Source: Kordiimonadaceae bacterium (lineage in GTDB: Bacteria; Pseudomonadota; Alphaproteobacteria; Sphingomonadales; Emcibacteraceae). Taken from it: a DNA stretch of 64,000 nt. Every line of letters begins with the position of its first letter. The first letter of the stretch is position 1. The stretch covers positions 75,321-139,320 of the forward strand of contig JACKKT010000009.1 of the NCBI GenBank assembly GCA_024236295.1, in the 5' to 3' direction. Shown here in pieces: positions 45,875 to 54,593 of the stretch. Both the position numbers and the translations under genes were made by a program. The notes under the pieces were generated by a model that worked only from the letters and a program-made list of their open reading frames with translations, was not told where the DNA came from and did not search any database.

Positions 45875-45918
45875 GAAATATGATAAATTATTTAAAAGAA
45901 TATAAAGGACTTAGGTCA

Positions 45919-47463
45919 ATGACTAGAGATAAAAACAGAGTAGTTATATTTGATACTACATTAAGAGATGGTGAACAGTCGCCGGGCTGTTCAATGACAT
46001 TGAACGAAAAATTAAGGGTTGCTGAAGCGCTTGAACAACTGGGCGTAGATGTCATTGAAGCCGGTTTTGCCATTGCTTCAAATGGTGATTTTAACGCCGT
46101 GTCACAAATTTCCGCACTCATGAAAAAAACAATTGTCTGTTCTTTGGCGCGTGCCTCGATTAAGGATATCGACCGTGCGTGGGAAGCGTTGAGAGGGGCA
46201 AAACGCCCACGAATTCATACGTTTATTTCGACAAGTGCCCTTCATATGGAACATAAATTACAGATGTCGCCTGAAACGGTTTTGGATAAAATCCATGAAA
46301 GCGTCTCATATGCACGTAATCTTTGTGATGATGTTGAGTGGTCCTGTGAAGATGGAACACGGACGGATGAGGACTTTTTATACCGCTCGATTGAAATTGC
46401 CATTAAAGCTGGTGCGACAACCATCAACGTGCCGGACACTGTAGGGTACACCATTCCGCAGGAATATGAAAAAATGATGCGAAAAATTATCGAGAATGTT
46501 CCTAATTCCGATAAAGCCATTTTCTCAACCCACTGCCATAATGACTTGGGCCTTGCAGTTGCAAATTCCATAGCGGCGGTTCAGGGCGGGGCCCGTCAAA
46601 TCGAATGTACTGTTAATGGAATTGGTGAGCGCGCGGGTAATGCGGCCCTTGAAGAGGTTGTTATGGCCTTTAGAACCCGTCATGATGTATTGCCATACAC
46701 AACGGGCGTTGTAACGGAGAATATTACAAAAACATCCCATTTGGTGTCATCTGTTACTGGTCTTAATGTTCAGCATAATAAAGCGATTGTAGGTGCAAAT
46801 GCATTTGCCCATGAAAGTGGCATTCATCAGGACGGCATGCTTAAAAATGCTGAAACATATGAAATTATGACACCGGAATCAGTGGGATTGGGTAAATCTA
46901 CTCTGGTCATGGGCAAACATTCAGGACGTCATGCGTTTAGTGAAAAACTGAAAGAACTGGGATATGTTTTAGGCAATAACGAGTTTTTGAGCGCGTTTGA
47001 GCAGTTCAAGGATCTCGCTGACGCCAAAAAAGTGGTTTATGATGAGGATATTATTTCCATTGTTGATGATGGTATGCGTGACAATGAAGGAATGCAGATT
47101 ACATCCTGGAAATTCGTTTGTGACAAAGATGTACCGAACAGCGCAACATTTGAAATTGTTGATGGTGGCGATGTAAAAACAGTACATAGTGAGGGTAACG
47201 GCCCTGTCGATGCTGCGTTTCTGGCCCTTTCTTCATTGGTCGATGGGGAACCTGATCTTGACCTTTACCAGGTTCACGCAGTCACAAAAGGGACAGATGC
47301 GCAGGCAGAAGTGACCGTACGTCTTTCTGAAAATGGTAAAACGGTAAATGGACATGCTGCCCATACTGACACTCTGGTTGCATCTGCAAAGGCTTATCTG
47401 AATGCACTGAATAAACTTCTGGTCAAACGCGAAAAAAGTAAACCGGAAGAATTGTCAGCATAA
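45919..47463 (+). CDS. leuA: 2-isopropylmalate synthase
   Basis: A 514-aa enzyme that condenses acetyl-CoA and 2-oxoisovalerate, the first committed step of leucine synthesis. It starts MTRDKNRVVIFDTTLRDGEQ, with the metal-binding RDGEQSPG; STHCHNDLGLAVANS supplies the His-x-His ligands, and a C-terminal regulatory domain (about 390-500) is the site of leucine feedback. The ATG at 45919 fits the family start and has AAAGGA plus TAGG upstream. An in-frame ATG at 45880 would begin in the last leader hairpin region and adds 13 unconserved residues. Confidence 0.95.
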   Translation: MTRDKNRVVIFDTTLRDGEQSPGCSMTLNEKLRVAEALEQLGVDVIEAGFAIASNGDFNAVSQISALMKKTIVCSLARASIKDIDRAWEALRGAKRPRIHTFISTSALHMEHKLQMSPETVLDKIHESVSYARNLCDDVEWSCEDGTRTDEDFLYRSIEIAIKAGATTINVPDTVGYTIPQEYEKMMRKIIENVPNSDKAIFSTHCHNDLGLAVANSIAAVQGGARQIECTVNGIGERAGNAALEEVVMAFRTRHDVLPYTTGVVTENITKTSHLVSSVTGLNVQHNKAIVGANAFAHESGIHQDGMLKNAETYEIMTPESVGLGKSTLVMGKHSGRHAFSEKLKELGYVLGNNEFLSAFEQFKDLADAKKVVYDEDIISIVDDGMRDNEGMQITSWKFVCDKDVPNSATFEIVDGGDVKTVHSEGNGPVDAAFLALSSLVDGEPDLDLYQVHAVTKGTDAQAEVTVRLSENGKTVNGHAAHTDTLVASAKAYLNALNKLLVKREKSKPEELSA

Positions 47464-47486
47464 AATAGTCAATTTTTAATGGGTAA

Positions 47487-47511
47487 AGGGCAATATATTG
47501 CTCTTTGCCCT
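47487..47511 (+). terminator. Hairpin after leuA, possible terminator
   Basis: AGGGCAA (47487-47493) pairs with TTGCCCT (47505-47511) around an 11-nt loop. Only AAATTT follows, so it is a weak rho-independent terminator at best. Confidence 0.4.
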
Positions 47512-47676
47512 AAATTTGCCGCGAATTAAATGCAATAACTCTTTATTTAATCATTATTTACTAAAATCTGATAATTAATTTGCAATAATAATAGTATGTT
47601 AATACAAACATATTATAAGTTTGCGTAATTAATAATAATCATTAACCCGCAAACGTGCGGCAAAGGCAAAAATTGA

Positions 47677-48714
47677 ATGTTTGAACGAATTTTAGGTATG
47701 TTTTCCTCAGATATGGCAATTGATCTGGGAACAGCAAATACACTTGTTTATGTTAAAGGACGGGGTATCGTATTGAACGAACCCTCAGTGGTGGCTCTCA
47801 AGACGACAGGCGGTGTAAAAGAGGTTCTGGCTGTTGGTGAAGCAGCAAAAATGATGCTGGGCAGGACACCAGGCGATATTGAGGCCATAAGGCCACTTCG
47901 TGATGGGGTCATTGCTGATTTTGAAGTGGCGGAGGCCATGATCAAAGACTTCATTAGAAAAGTTCACAATCGTAGTATTTTTGCCAGCCCGCAAATTGTA
48001 ATATGTGTTCCGTCTGGATCAACGCCAGTGGAGCGGAAAGCGATCCGCGATAGTGCGCTTGAAGCAGGGGCAAGACGGGTGTTCCTTATTGAGGAACCAA
48101 TGGCGGCTGCGATTGGTGCCGGACTTCCGGTGACGGAGCCTACCGGATCTATGATCGTAGATATTGGCGGTGGGACCAGTGAGGTTGCCGTTCTTTCTCT
48201 TGGTGGTATTGTTTATTCTGCGTCCGTCCGTGTTGGGGGCGATAAAATGGATGAAGCAATTATTGCTTATATTCGCCGCAATCATAACCTGCTGATCGGT
48301 GAAGCCAGTTCAGAACGCATTAAAAAAGAAATTGGTACCGCTGCGGCACCTGAAGACGGTGTCGGTCAAACCATGCAGATCAAAGGGCGCGATCTTATGA
48401 ATGGTGTACCAAAAGAAATTGTTATTGATCAGCTTCAAATTTCAGAAGCTCTCGCAGAACCATTAAGCGCTATCATTGAAGGGGTTAAATTTGCCCTTGA
48501 GCAAACGCCACCGGAACTGGCAGCTGATATTGTTGATAAAGGGATAGTACTAACAGGCGGCGGTGCATTACTTCGTGATTTCGATAAAGTGCTTAGAAAG
48601 GCCACAGGGCTTTCAGTGATCATAGCTGAAGAACCACTTACCTGTGTTGCACTGGGGACTGGCCGTTCGCTGGAAAGCGAAATTCTAAAACACGTTCTTA
48701 GCGACTCTTATTAA
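47677..48714 (+). CDS. mreB: Rod shape-determining protein MreB
   Basis: A 345-aa bacterial actin homologue that forms membrane-associated filaments and positions the elongation machinery. The first phosphate-binding motif AIDLGTANTLVYVKG, the second DIGGGTSEVAVLS and the adenosine motif LTGGGALLRDF are complete. An N-terminal amphipathic stretch (FERILGMFSS) is suited to membrane binding. Length is normal. It heads the mreB-mreC-mreD-mrdA-rodA operon. The 213-nt upstream gap ends with a short CCGCA-AACG-TGCGG inverted repeat close to the start. Confidence 0.97.
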   Translation: MFERILGMFSSDMAIDLGTANTLVYVKGRGIVLNEPSVVALKTTGGVKEVLAVGEAAKMMLGRTPGDIEAIRPLRDGVIADFEVAEAMIKDFIRKVHNRSIFASPQIVICVPSGSTPVERKAIRDSALEAGARRVFLIEEPMAAAIGAGLPVTEPTGSMIVDIGGGTSEVAVLSLGGIVYSASVRVGGDKMDEAIIAYIRRNHNLLIGEASSERIKKEIGTAAAPEDGVGQTMQIKGRDLMNGVPKEIVIDQLQISEALAEPLSAIIEGVKFALEQTPPELAADIVDKGIVLTGGGALLRDFDKVLRKATGLSVIIAEEPLTCVALGTGRSLESEILKHVLSDSY

Positions 48715-48755
48715 TTAAGACGGGATCAGGATCGGTATAAAGAAAGAGGATAGTT

Positions 48756-49616
48756 ATGAAGGGGTTTGGACAGCGATTTACTGCCTTCTTCTTTATTATT
48801 GTATCTATCGCCTTGCTTATTTTCGGTCGAAGTCAAACCAGGCTTATTGAAGAAATCAGGGCACAGATTTTTGCGACTTTTATCCCTGTCATTCAGGTTG
48901 TTGATTTTCCGCGTGAGGCAACATCTAGTCTTTCAGAATGGTTTAGAAATATTGCTGTTGTATATTCTGATAATGAATTCCTACGAGCCGAAAATGCAGA
49001 ACTAAAAAGCCAGCTTGCGGCTTCGACAGAATTGGAGGTTGATAATCTTCGTCTTAAAAATTTGCTTAAAATTAAGGATGGAACTGTAACCACAATTACT
49101 GCTTCGAGAATTGTATCTGATAGCAACAGCCCATTTTTTAAAAGCATGCTGATAAACAGTGGCACAAGTGACGGCGTAAAAAAAGGTCACGCAGTTGTCA
49201 ATGAAGATGGCATAATTGGAAGAATAATAAATGTTGCGCCAAATTCGGCCAGAGTCTTGTTGCTTAATGATATAAACAGTAGAATTCCGGTCAAATTTGC
49301 AAAGTCAGGTGTAAATGTTATTCTGGCAGGTGATAATTCAATGTCACTTAAAATAAATTTTATGCCCACTGACGAAAAAGCAGTAGTGGGTGATATTATT
49401 CTGACCTCTGGTATGGGAGGTGTATTTCCCCCTGATATGGCAGTTGGTAATGTAAGTGAAGTTACGGAAATTGGTGAAATTAAAATTAAACCGGCTGTTG
49501 ATTTAAACCGATTAAATTATGTTAGTGTGATTGCGTATGAAATTGCCAGTTTTCCTGTGTTAAATCAGGATCAGGACGAAGAAAATGGTGAAACAGGAAA
49601 TAATGGAGGCCAATGA
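48756..49616 (+). CDS. mreC: Rod shape-determining protein MreC
   Basis: A 286-aa inner-membrane protein with a single N-terminal transmembrane helix (about residues 9-25), a coiled-coil region (about 68-100, with DNEFLRAENAELKSQLAAS), and a periplasmic beta-domain marked by GTSDGVKKGHAVVNEDGIIG and LTSGMGGVFPPDMAVG. MreC scaffolds PBP2/RodA along MreB. A short acidic, Asn/Gly-rich tail (about 270-286) ends the protein. An AGAGGA site precedes the ATG; the stop overlaps mreD. Confidence 0.95.
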   Translation: MKGFGQRFTAFFFIIVSIALLIFGRSQTRLIEEIRAQIFATFIPVIQVVDFPREATSSLSEWFRNIAVVYSDNEFLRAENAELKSQLAASTELEVDNLRLKNLLKIKDGTVTTITASRIVSDSNSPFFKSMLINSGTSDGVKKGHAVVNEDGIIGRIINVAPNSARVLLLNDINSRIPVKFAKSGVNVILAGDNSMSLKINFMPTDEKAVVGDIILTSGMGGVFPPDMAVGNVSEVTEIGEIKIKPAVDLNRLNYVSVIAYEIASFPVLNQDQDEENGETGNNGGQ

Positions 49617-50122
49617 TGAGCATTTCTCAGTCAAATGAAAATTCATTCGGATTTAAATCTGTTATCCCTTTTTTTACGGTTGTTTTCCTTATTATTATCA
49701 TGGTACTGCCCTATAATATGCCGTTGATTGGTGATATTATGCCTTATCTGACTTTAATCGGCGTTTATTATTGGAGCGTCTTTAAGCCCGAATATATGCC
49801 AGTCAGTGTCGTGTTTGCGATTGGAATACTGCAGGATATTTTGTTAGGCAGCCCATTAGGTCTGACATCATTATTACTTGTCGTCGTACAACAATTTATT
49901 TTTTTTCAGGGTCGTCGTTTTCTGGAGAGGGACTTTCTCTTCAATTGGTTTGTATTTGTAATGATCGTCATTGGATTTGGAACATTAACCTGGATTATCG
50001 TCTCCCTTTATTTCAGAGTATTTCTAGATTATATTGGTATAATCGGCCAGATCTTATTAACAATTGCTTTTTACCCTTTGGTCACGTGGCTTCTCGGGAT
50101 TATGAAGAAAACGGTTAGTTAA
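49613..50122 (+). CDS. mreD: Rod shape-determining protein MreD
   Basis: A 169-aa membrane protein with five to six hydrophobic segments, the usual MreD size and topology. MPYLTLIGVYYWSVFKPEYM and GILQDILLGSPLGLTSLLL are the conserved parts. MreD forms a complex with MreC and MreB in the inner membrane. The start overlaps the mreC stop by 4 nt; a second ATG follows directly. mrdA begins on the base after its stop. Confidence 0.93.
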   Translation: MMSISQSNENSFGFKSVIPFFTVVFLIIIMVLPYNMPLIGDIMPYLTLIGVYYWSVFKPEYMPVSVVFAIGILQDILLGSPLGLTSLLLVVVQQFIFFQGRRFLERDFLFNWFVFVMIVIGFGTLTWIIVSLYFRVFLDYIGIIGQILLTIAFYPLVTWLLGIMKKTVS

Positions 50123-51970
50123 ATGCAGCCATCTGATAAAAATAAACTGAAAACGTATACGCGTCGGGCGTCACTACTGTCCGGCGGTATGATGCTTTTG
50201 TCATCAGCTCTTGTCGGGCGTATGTATTATTTGCAAGTAATCAGCCGTAGTCAGTATGAACTACTTGCTGAACAAAATCGTATCAGTATGCGTCTGCTGG
50301 CCCCTAAAAGAGGGGATATAGTAGATCGAAATGGACACCCTATGGCGACGAGCACGACTGATTATAGGGTTAACGTCATTCCTGAGGAAACGGAAGAACT
50401 GCAAGATACTTTAAAATCGCTGGGTAAATTTATTCCAATTTCAGCAAGTGATAATGACCGAATAGTAAAGGCATCGAAGAAGCAAAGATCTTTCCTGCCC
50501 ATCAGCGTTGCCAATAATCTGGACTGGAAAACATTTTCTAACATTAATGTAAATATGCCGGACCTGCCTGGGATTCAGCCTGATGTAGGAACGAGTAGGT
50601 ACTATCCGGAAAAAGAGCTGGCGGCGCATATTATCGGGTATGTTGGACCAGTGAGTGAGGAGGAACTGACAGGGGACCCGCTTCTCGAACTACCTGAATT
50701 TAAAATTGGTAAAAACGGTATTGAAAAAGTTCTTGATGAAAAATTGAGGGGCAGTGCCGGAAATAGTAAGGTTGAAGTGAACGTACTGGGTCGCGTCATC
50801 CGGGAACTTTCCAGACAGGACAGTATCCCTGGTAAAACAGAACGGCTGACTATTGATCTTGATCTTCAAAAATATGTGGCTAATCGTGTGCGCGATGAAA
50901 GCACCGGGATTGTGGTGATGGAAGTTCATACAGGTGAAATTTTGGCAATTGCTTCTACGCCATCTTTTGATCCTAATGATTTTAATAATGGGATTAGCCA
51001 GAAAAAATGGGATAGTCTGCGCGGGGATATAAGAAAACCACTTATAAACAAAGCAGTATCAGGACAATATTCTCCAGGCTCAACATTTAAAACGGTAGTC
51101 GCCCTTGCCGCACTTGAAGCCGGAATTATAACAGAAGAAGACACCAAATTCTGTAATTACCAATATAGAATTGGGAACAGGATTGCTCATTGCTGGAAAA
51201 AAGGTGGACATGGTCGGATCAATATTGTCCAAGCTCTGGCGCAGTCCTGCGATGTTTTCTTTTATGATCTGGCGATCGAGGTTGGGATTGATAGAATTCA
51301 TGAGATGTCCGCCCGGTTCGGGTTGGGTGAAAGGTTTAATATTGGTATAATGAGCGAAGCGCGCGGTATTAATCCGAATAACGAATGGAAAATGGGGGCA
51401 CAAGGAGTCAAATGGCAGCTTGGCGATACTGCAAATGTTGGTATTGGTCAGGGTTTTGTTTCCACAACCCCGCTGCAACTGGCTGTTATGACATCAAGGT
51501 TAGTGAATGGCGGAATTGCTGTCCGTCCGAAAATTTATTTTGATGATGAAGATGATGGTATTACTATTCCAGGAGATATGGGCATATCCCTTAAAAACCT
51601 GAAATTAGTTGATCAGGGTATGAGCGATGTATTTAACCATCCACGCGGCACGGCTTATGCACATAGAAGCAGAAAAAAAGACTATAAAATTGGTGGAAAA
51701 ACTGGAACAACACAGGTTACCCGGATCAGCATGGCGGAACGGCAAAGCGGCGTTATCAAAAACGAAGAAAAAGAATGGATTGAACGCGATCATGCATTGT
51801 TCATTGGCTACGGTCCGGTTGAAGCACCAAAATATGCGGTTTCTGTGCTTGTGGAACATGGTGGCGGCGGATCAGCAGTCGCCTCGCCAATCGCAGTTGA
51901 TATTCTTGAATATATGCTTGATCGCGATCTCATTAAAGAAAACGAACAGGTAGGGGGGCAGGACATATAA
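50123..51970 (+). CDS. mrdA: Penicillin-binding protein 2 (peptidoglycan transpeptidase)
   Basis: A 615-aa class B PBP that cross-links new peptidoglycan during elongation. It has an N-terminal membrane anchor (about residues 17-37), a dimerisation/pedestal domain with PKRGDIVDRNGHPMA and ELAAHIIGYVGPV, and a transpeptidase domain. The active-site serine is in SPGSTFKTV (Ser-x2-Lys), the Ser-x-Asn-type motif is SCD in ALAQSCDVFFYD, and the third motif is GGKTGTTQ. Beta-lactams of the mecillinam type act on this protein family. Its stop overlaps the rodA start by one base. Confidence 0.96.
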   Translation: MQPSDKNKLKTYTRRASLLSGGMMLLSSALVGRMYYLQVISRSQYELLAEQNRISMRLLAPKRGDIVDRNGHPMATSTTDYRVNVIPEETEELQDTLKSLGKFIPISASDNDRIVKASKKQRSFLPISVANNLDWKTFSNINVNMPDLPGIQPDVGTSRYYPEKELAAHIIGYVGPVSEEELTGDPLLELPEFKIGKNGIEKVLDEKLRGSAGNSKVEVNVLGRVIRELSRQDSIPGKTERLTIDLDLQKYVANRVRDESTGIVVMEVHTGEILAIASTPSFDPNDFNNGISQKKWDSLRGDIRKPLINKAVSGQYSPGSTFKTVVALAALEAGIITEEDTKFCNYQYRIGNRIAHCWKKGGHGRINIVQALAQSCDVFFYDLAIEVGIDRIHEMSARFGLGERFNIGIMSEARGINPNNEWKMGAQGVKWQLGDTANVGIGQGFVSTTPLQLAVMTSRLVNGGIAVRPKIYFDDEDDGITIPGDMGISLKNLKLVDQGMSDVFNHPRGTAYAHRSRKKDYKIGGKTGTTQVTRISMAERQSGVIKNEEKEWIERDHALFIGYGPVEAPKYAVSVLVEHGGGGSAVASPIAVDILEYMLDRDLIKENEQVGGQDI

Positions 51971-53118
51971 TGCCCCTTTCAGCGCGAATTGGCAGCCATA
52001 AACAAAAATCACTTAGACAGAAGTTTGTCGACCTGAACTGGTTCATAGTGTTTATTATTGTCTGTGTTGCCAGTATCGGTTTTGCGATGCTTTATTCTGT
52101 TGCCGGAGGAAGCATCGATCCTTGGGCCAAAAACCAGCTTATCCGATTTCTTATTGGACTGGCGGCTATGATCTTCATTGCGCTTATTGACATAAGAGTA
52201 TGGATGTTTCTGGCCTATCCGCTATATGCGCTTTCACTTTCAATGCTTGTAGTGGTTGATATAATGGGGACAATCGGGAAAGGTTCGCAGCGGTGGATTA
52301 ACCTTGGATTTATGAATCTTCAACCCTCGGAATTTATGAAAATTGCACTTGTTCTGGCATTAGCCAGATATTTTCATTGCCTTTCTGATGAAGATACCTT
52401 GAAGCTAAAAAGCCTTGTAAAGCCACTTATTCTTATTGCTTTGCCGGCAGTATTGGTGCTTAGACAACCTGATCTGGGGACAACCCTGCTTATTGTTATG
52501 GGTGGCATTGCCATGTTCTTCGTAGCTGGAGTTCGTATGTGGCTTTTTATCGCCAGTTTTGTTGCGATGATCCCAGCGGCTTTTGGGGCATGGCAGTTTT
52601 TAAAACCTTACCAGAAACAAAGGGTGCTGACTTTTCTTGATCCAGAAACTGACCCACTAGGAGCGGGCTATCATATTATCCAGTCAAAAATTGCCCTTGG
52701 TTCCGGCGGGGTTTACGGCAAAGGATTTATTCAGGGCACCCAAAGCCAGTTGAACTTTTTGCCGGAAAAACACACCGACTTTATTTTCACCGTTATTGCT
52801 GAGGAGTTTGGATTGATTGGTGGTCTTTCGTTGCTCACTCTTTATTTTATTCTTCTTGGCTATGCCATGATCATGAGCATGAGTGTCAAGAACCAGTTTG
52901 GCCGATTGCTGGTAGTAGGCATGGTTATAACTTTCTTCCTTTATATGTTCATCAATATTGCCATGGTTATGGGACTTGTCCCCGTAGTTGGCGTACCATT
53001 GCCGCTCGTCTCATATGGCGGGTCAGCAATGCTGACACTCCTGGTAGGATTTGGCTTTATTTTAAGCACGGCCATTCATAAAGATACATCTATTCCACGT
53101 GGTGGTGCCTTCGCCTGA
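51970..53118 (+). CDS. rodA: Rod shape-determining protein RodA (SEDS glycosyltransferase)
   Basis: A 382-aa SEDS-family peptidoglycan polymerase with ten hydrophobic helices. Conserved parts are KGSQRWINLGFMNLQPSEFM, LRQPDLGTTLLI, FLPEKHTDFIFTVIAEEFG (with the catalytic-region aspartate) and PLPLVSYGGSAMLTLL. It works as a pair with PBP2, encoded just upstream with overlapping stop and start (TAATG). It is the last gene of the operon and faces the convergent tag gene 11 nt away. Confidence 0.96.
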   Translation: MPLSARIGSHKQKSLRQKFVDLNWFIVFIIVCVASIGFAMLYSVAGGSIDPWAKNQLIRFLIGLAAMIFIALIDIRVWMFLAYPLYALSLSMLVVVDIMGTIGKGSQRWINLGFMNLQPSEFMKIALVLALARYFHCLSDEDTLKLKSLVKPLILIALPAVLVLRQPDLGTTLLIVMGGIAMFFVAGVRMWLFIASFVAMIPAAFGAWQFLKPYQKQRVLTFLDPETDPLGAGYHIIQSKIALGSGGVYGKGFIQGTQSQLNFLPEKHTDFIFTVIAEEFGLIGGLSLLTLYFILLGYAMIMSMSVKNQFGRLLVVGMVITFFLYMFINIAMVMGLVPVVGVPLPLVSYGGSAMLTLLVGFGFILSTAIHKDTSIPRGGAFA

Positions 53119-53129
53119 TATGGTTTGAA

Positions 53130-53702
53130 TTATTTTAATTTTTCGTATCGATGACAACTGACAATATGGTCATTGATGATACCAACTGCCTGCATGAAAG
53201 CATAGCAAATCGTTGGTCCACAAAAGCCGAAACCACGTTTTTTTAGGGCTTTACTCATGGCAACTGATTCAGAGCTTTGGGCCGGTATATCGCTCATGAC
53301 TTTTGGCTTGTTATATTTGACTTTGCCATCCGTAAAACTCCAAATGAAATCACTGAAGGAACCTTCTTTCTCATTTTCCATTTCAAGATAGCATTTTGCA
53401 TTTTTGATGGTTGCAACAATCTTCATCCTGTTTCTTATAATGCCCGTATCATTCATCAGCCGTTCTATATCATTGTCATCATATGCGGCGATTTTTACGG
53501 GATCAAACTGATCAAAAGCTGAAATAAAATTGTCACGGCGTCTCAGGATCGTGATCCATGAAAGACCAGCTTGAAAACCATCCAGAATTAATTTCTCAAA
53601 TAGAGCACGGCTGTCATAAACCGGGACACCCCATTCCTGATCATGATAATCCTGATATTGTTGATCATCACCGCACCAGTCACATCTGATTTTATCATTC
53701 AT
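53130..53702 (-). CDS. tag: DNA-3-methyladenine glycosylase I
   Basis: A 190-aa base-excision repair enzyme that removes 3-methyladenine from alkylated DNA. It begins with RCDWCGDDQQYQDYHDQEWG, the zinc-binding Cys and substrate-contact region. GFQAGLSWITILRRRDNF and GFGFCGPTICYAFMQAVG, plus the C-terminal His-x3-His-type end (DHIVSCHRY), complete the zinc site. Length is normal. Its ATG overlaps the end of ygfZ by 8 nt, so the two are translationally coupled. Confidence 0.95.
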   Translation of the reverse strand: MNDKIRCDWCGDDQQYQDYHDQEWGVPVYDSRALFEKLILDGFQAGLSWITILRRRDNFISAFDQFDPVKIAAYDDNDIERLMNDTGIIRNRMKIVATIKNAKCYLEMENEKEGSFSDFIWSFTDGKVKYNKPKVMSDIPAQSSESVAMSKALKKRGFGFCGPTICYAFMQAVGIINDHIVSCHRYEKLK

Positions 53703-54507
53703 GTCTTTTTTCTTTCAAAAAACCGGGCATAAATGGTGTGACCTTTATGTCACAGCACCCATACTCTTTTCCAAATGCCATTTTTTCCATATTAAATAAT
53801 GCTATGGCATTTTTATCACAGCTTGATCTTAAGTCACCAATTTTATTGCCATTTTCGTCCATGATTAATGACCCAAAATTCGGCGCTTGGCCAGATAGGG
53901 AAACAGGGAACATTTGTTTCTTAACCTTACCCCTATATTTCATCCGTGCTGTCACTTCCTGTCCGACATAGCATCCTTTTTTAAAATCAACACCATTTAA
54001 TTCTTCAAAATGCCCTTCTAGTATAGTGCTTTTGTCCATGATGAAGTCATGTGTGCCTTCGGGAATACCAAGCTTGATGCGACGCATATGATAGGGTTTG
54101 TCATCACTACCAGCAGGTATACTTTCGATGATGGCCCGGTATCCGAGATCCGATAAACGGGGATCTGAAAATGATAAATTATATTCATTCAATGGATCCA
54201 CAGAAGTTATGATGTGAAATTGTTCGCTTTTGTCTAGTATTTCCACATCCTTACGAAGTCGATACATCATCAGTTTCTGAAGGAGGGCGGATTGGAATTG
54301 AGCCTCGCAATCCATATAAATGGTGTTGTCCTGTTCAGATAATATGAAATCATACAGGAATTTTCCCTGCGGTGTGAGCAGGGCAGAATAAATAGCAGCT
54401 TCACTATTTAGTCGTTCAATATCATTGGTAATTATCCCCTGAAGCAGGCTTCTTCTTTCCGGTCCTGATAAAGTTATGATTGCCCTGTTTTTATGAATTT
54501 CGATCAT
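53695..54507 (-). CDS. ygfZ: YgfZ-type folate-binding Fe-S cluster maturation protein
   Basis: A 270-aa protein of the YgfZ/GcvT-like family that uses tetrahydrofolate and supports repair or assembly of certain Fe-S enzymes. The diagnostic motif is FKKGCYVGQEVTARMKYRG (about residues 176-194), with its conserved cysteine. The N-terminal LSGPERRSLLQGIITNDIE and LLTPQGKFLYDF also fit. It is transcribed with tag and is divergent from the dihydroorotase-like gene. Confidence 0.92.
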   Translation of the reverse strand: MIEIHKNRAIITLSGPERRSLLQGIITNDIERLNSEAAIYSALLTPQGKFLYDFILSEQDNTIYMDCEAQFQSALLQKLMMYRLRKDVEILDKSEQFHIITSVDPLNEYNLSFSDPRLSDLGYRAIIESIPAGSDDKPYHMRRIKLGIPEGTHDFIMDKSTILEGHFEELNGVDFKKGCYVGQEVTARMKYRGKVKKQMFPVSLSGQAPNFGSLIMDENGNKIGDLRSSCDKNAIALFNMEKMAFGKEYGCCDIKVTPFMPGFLKEKRHE

Positions 54508-54593
54508 TTATTGTCCCTGAATATTATTGCTATACGCTAACATTTATTTAATGTAGTGAATAGAAAAATAGCGTCAATATAAGTGGAAAATTT

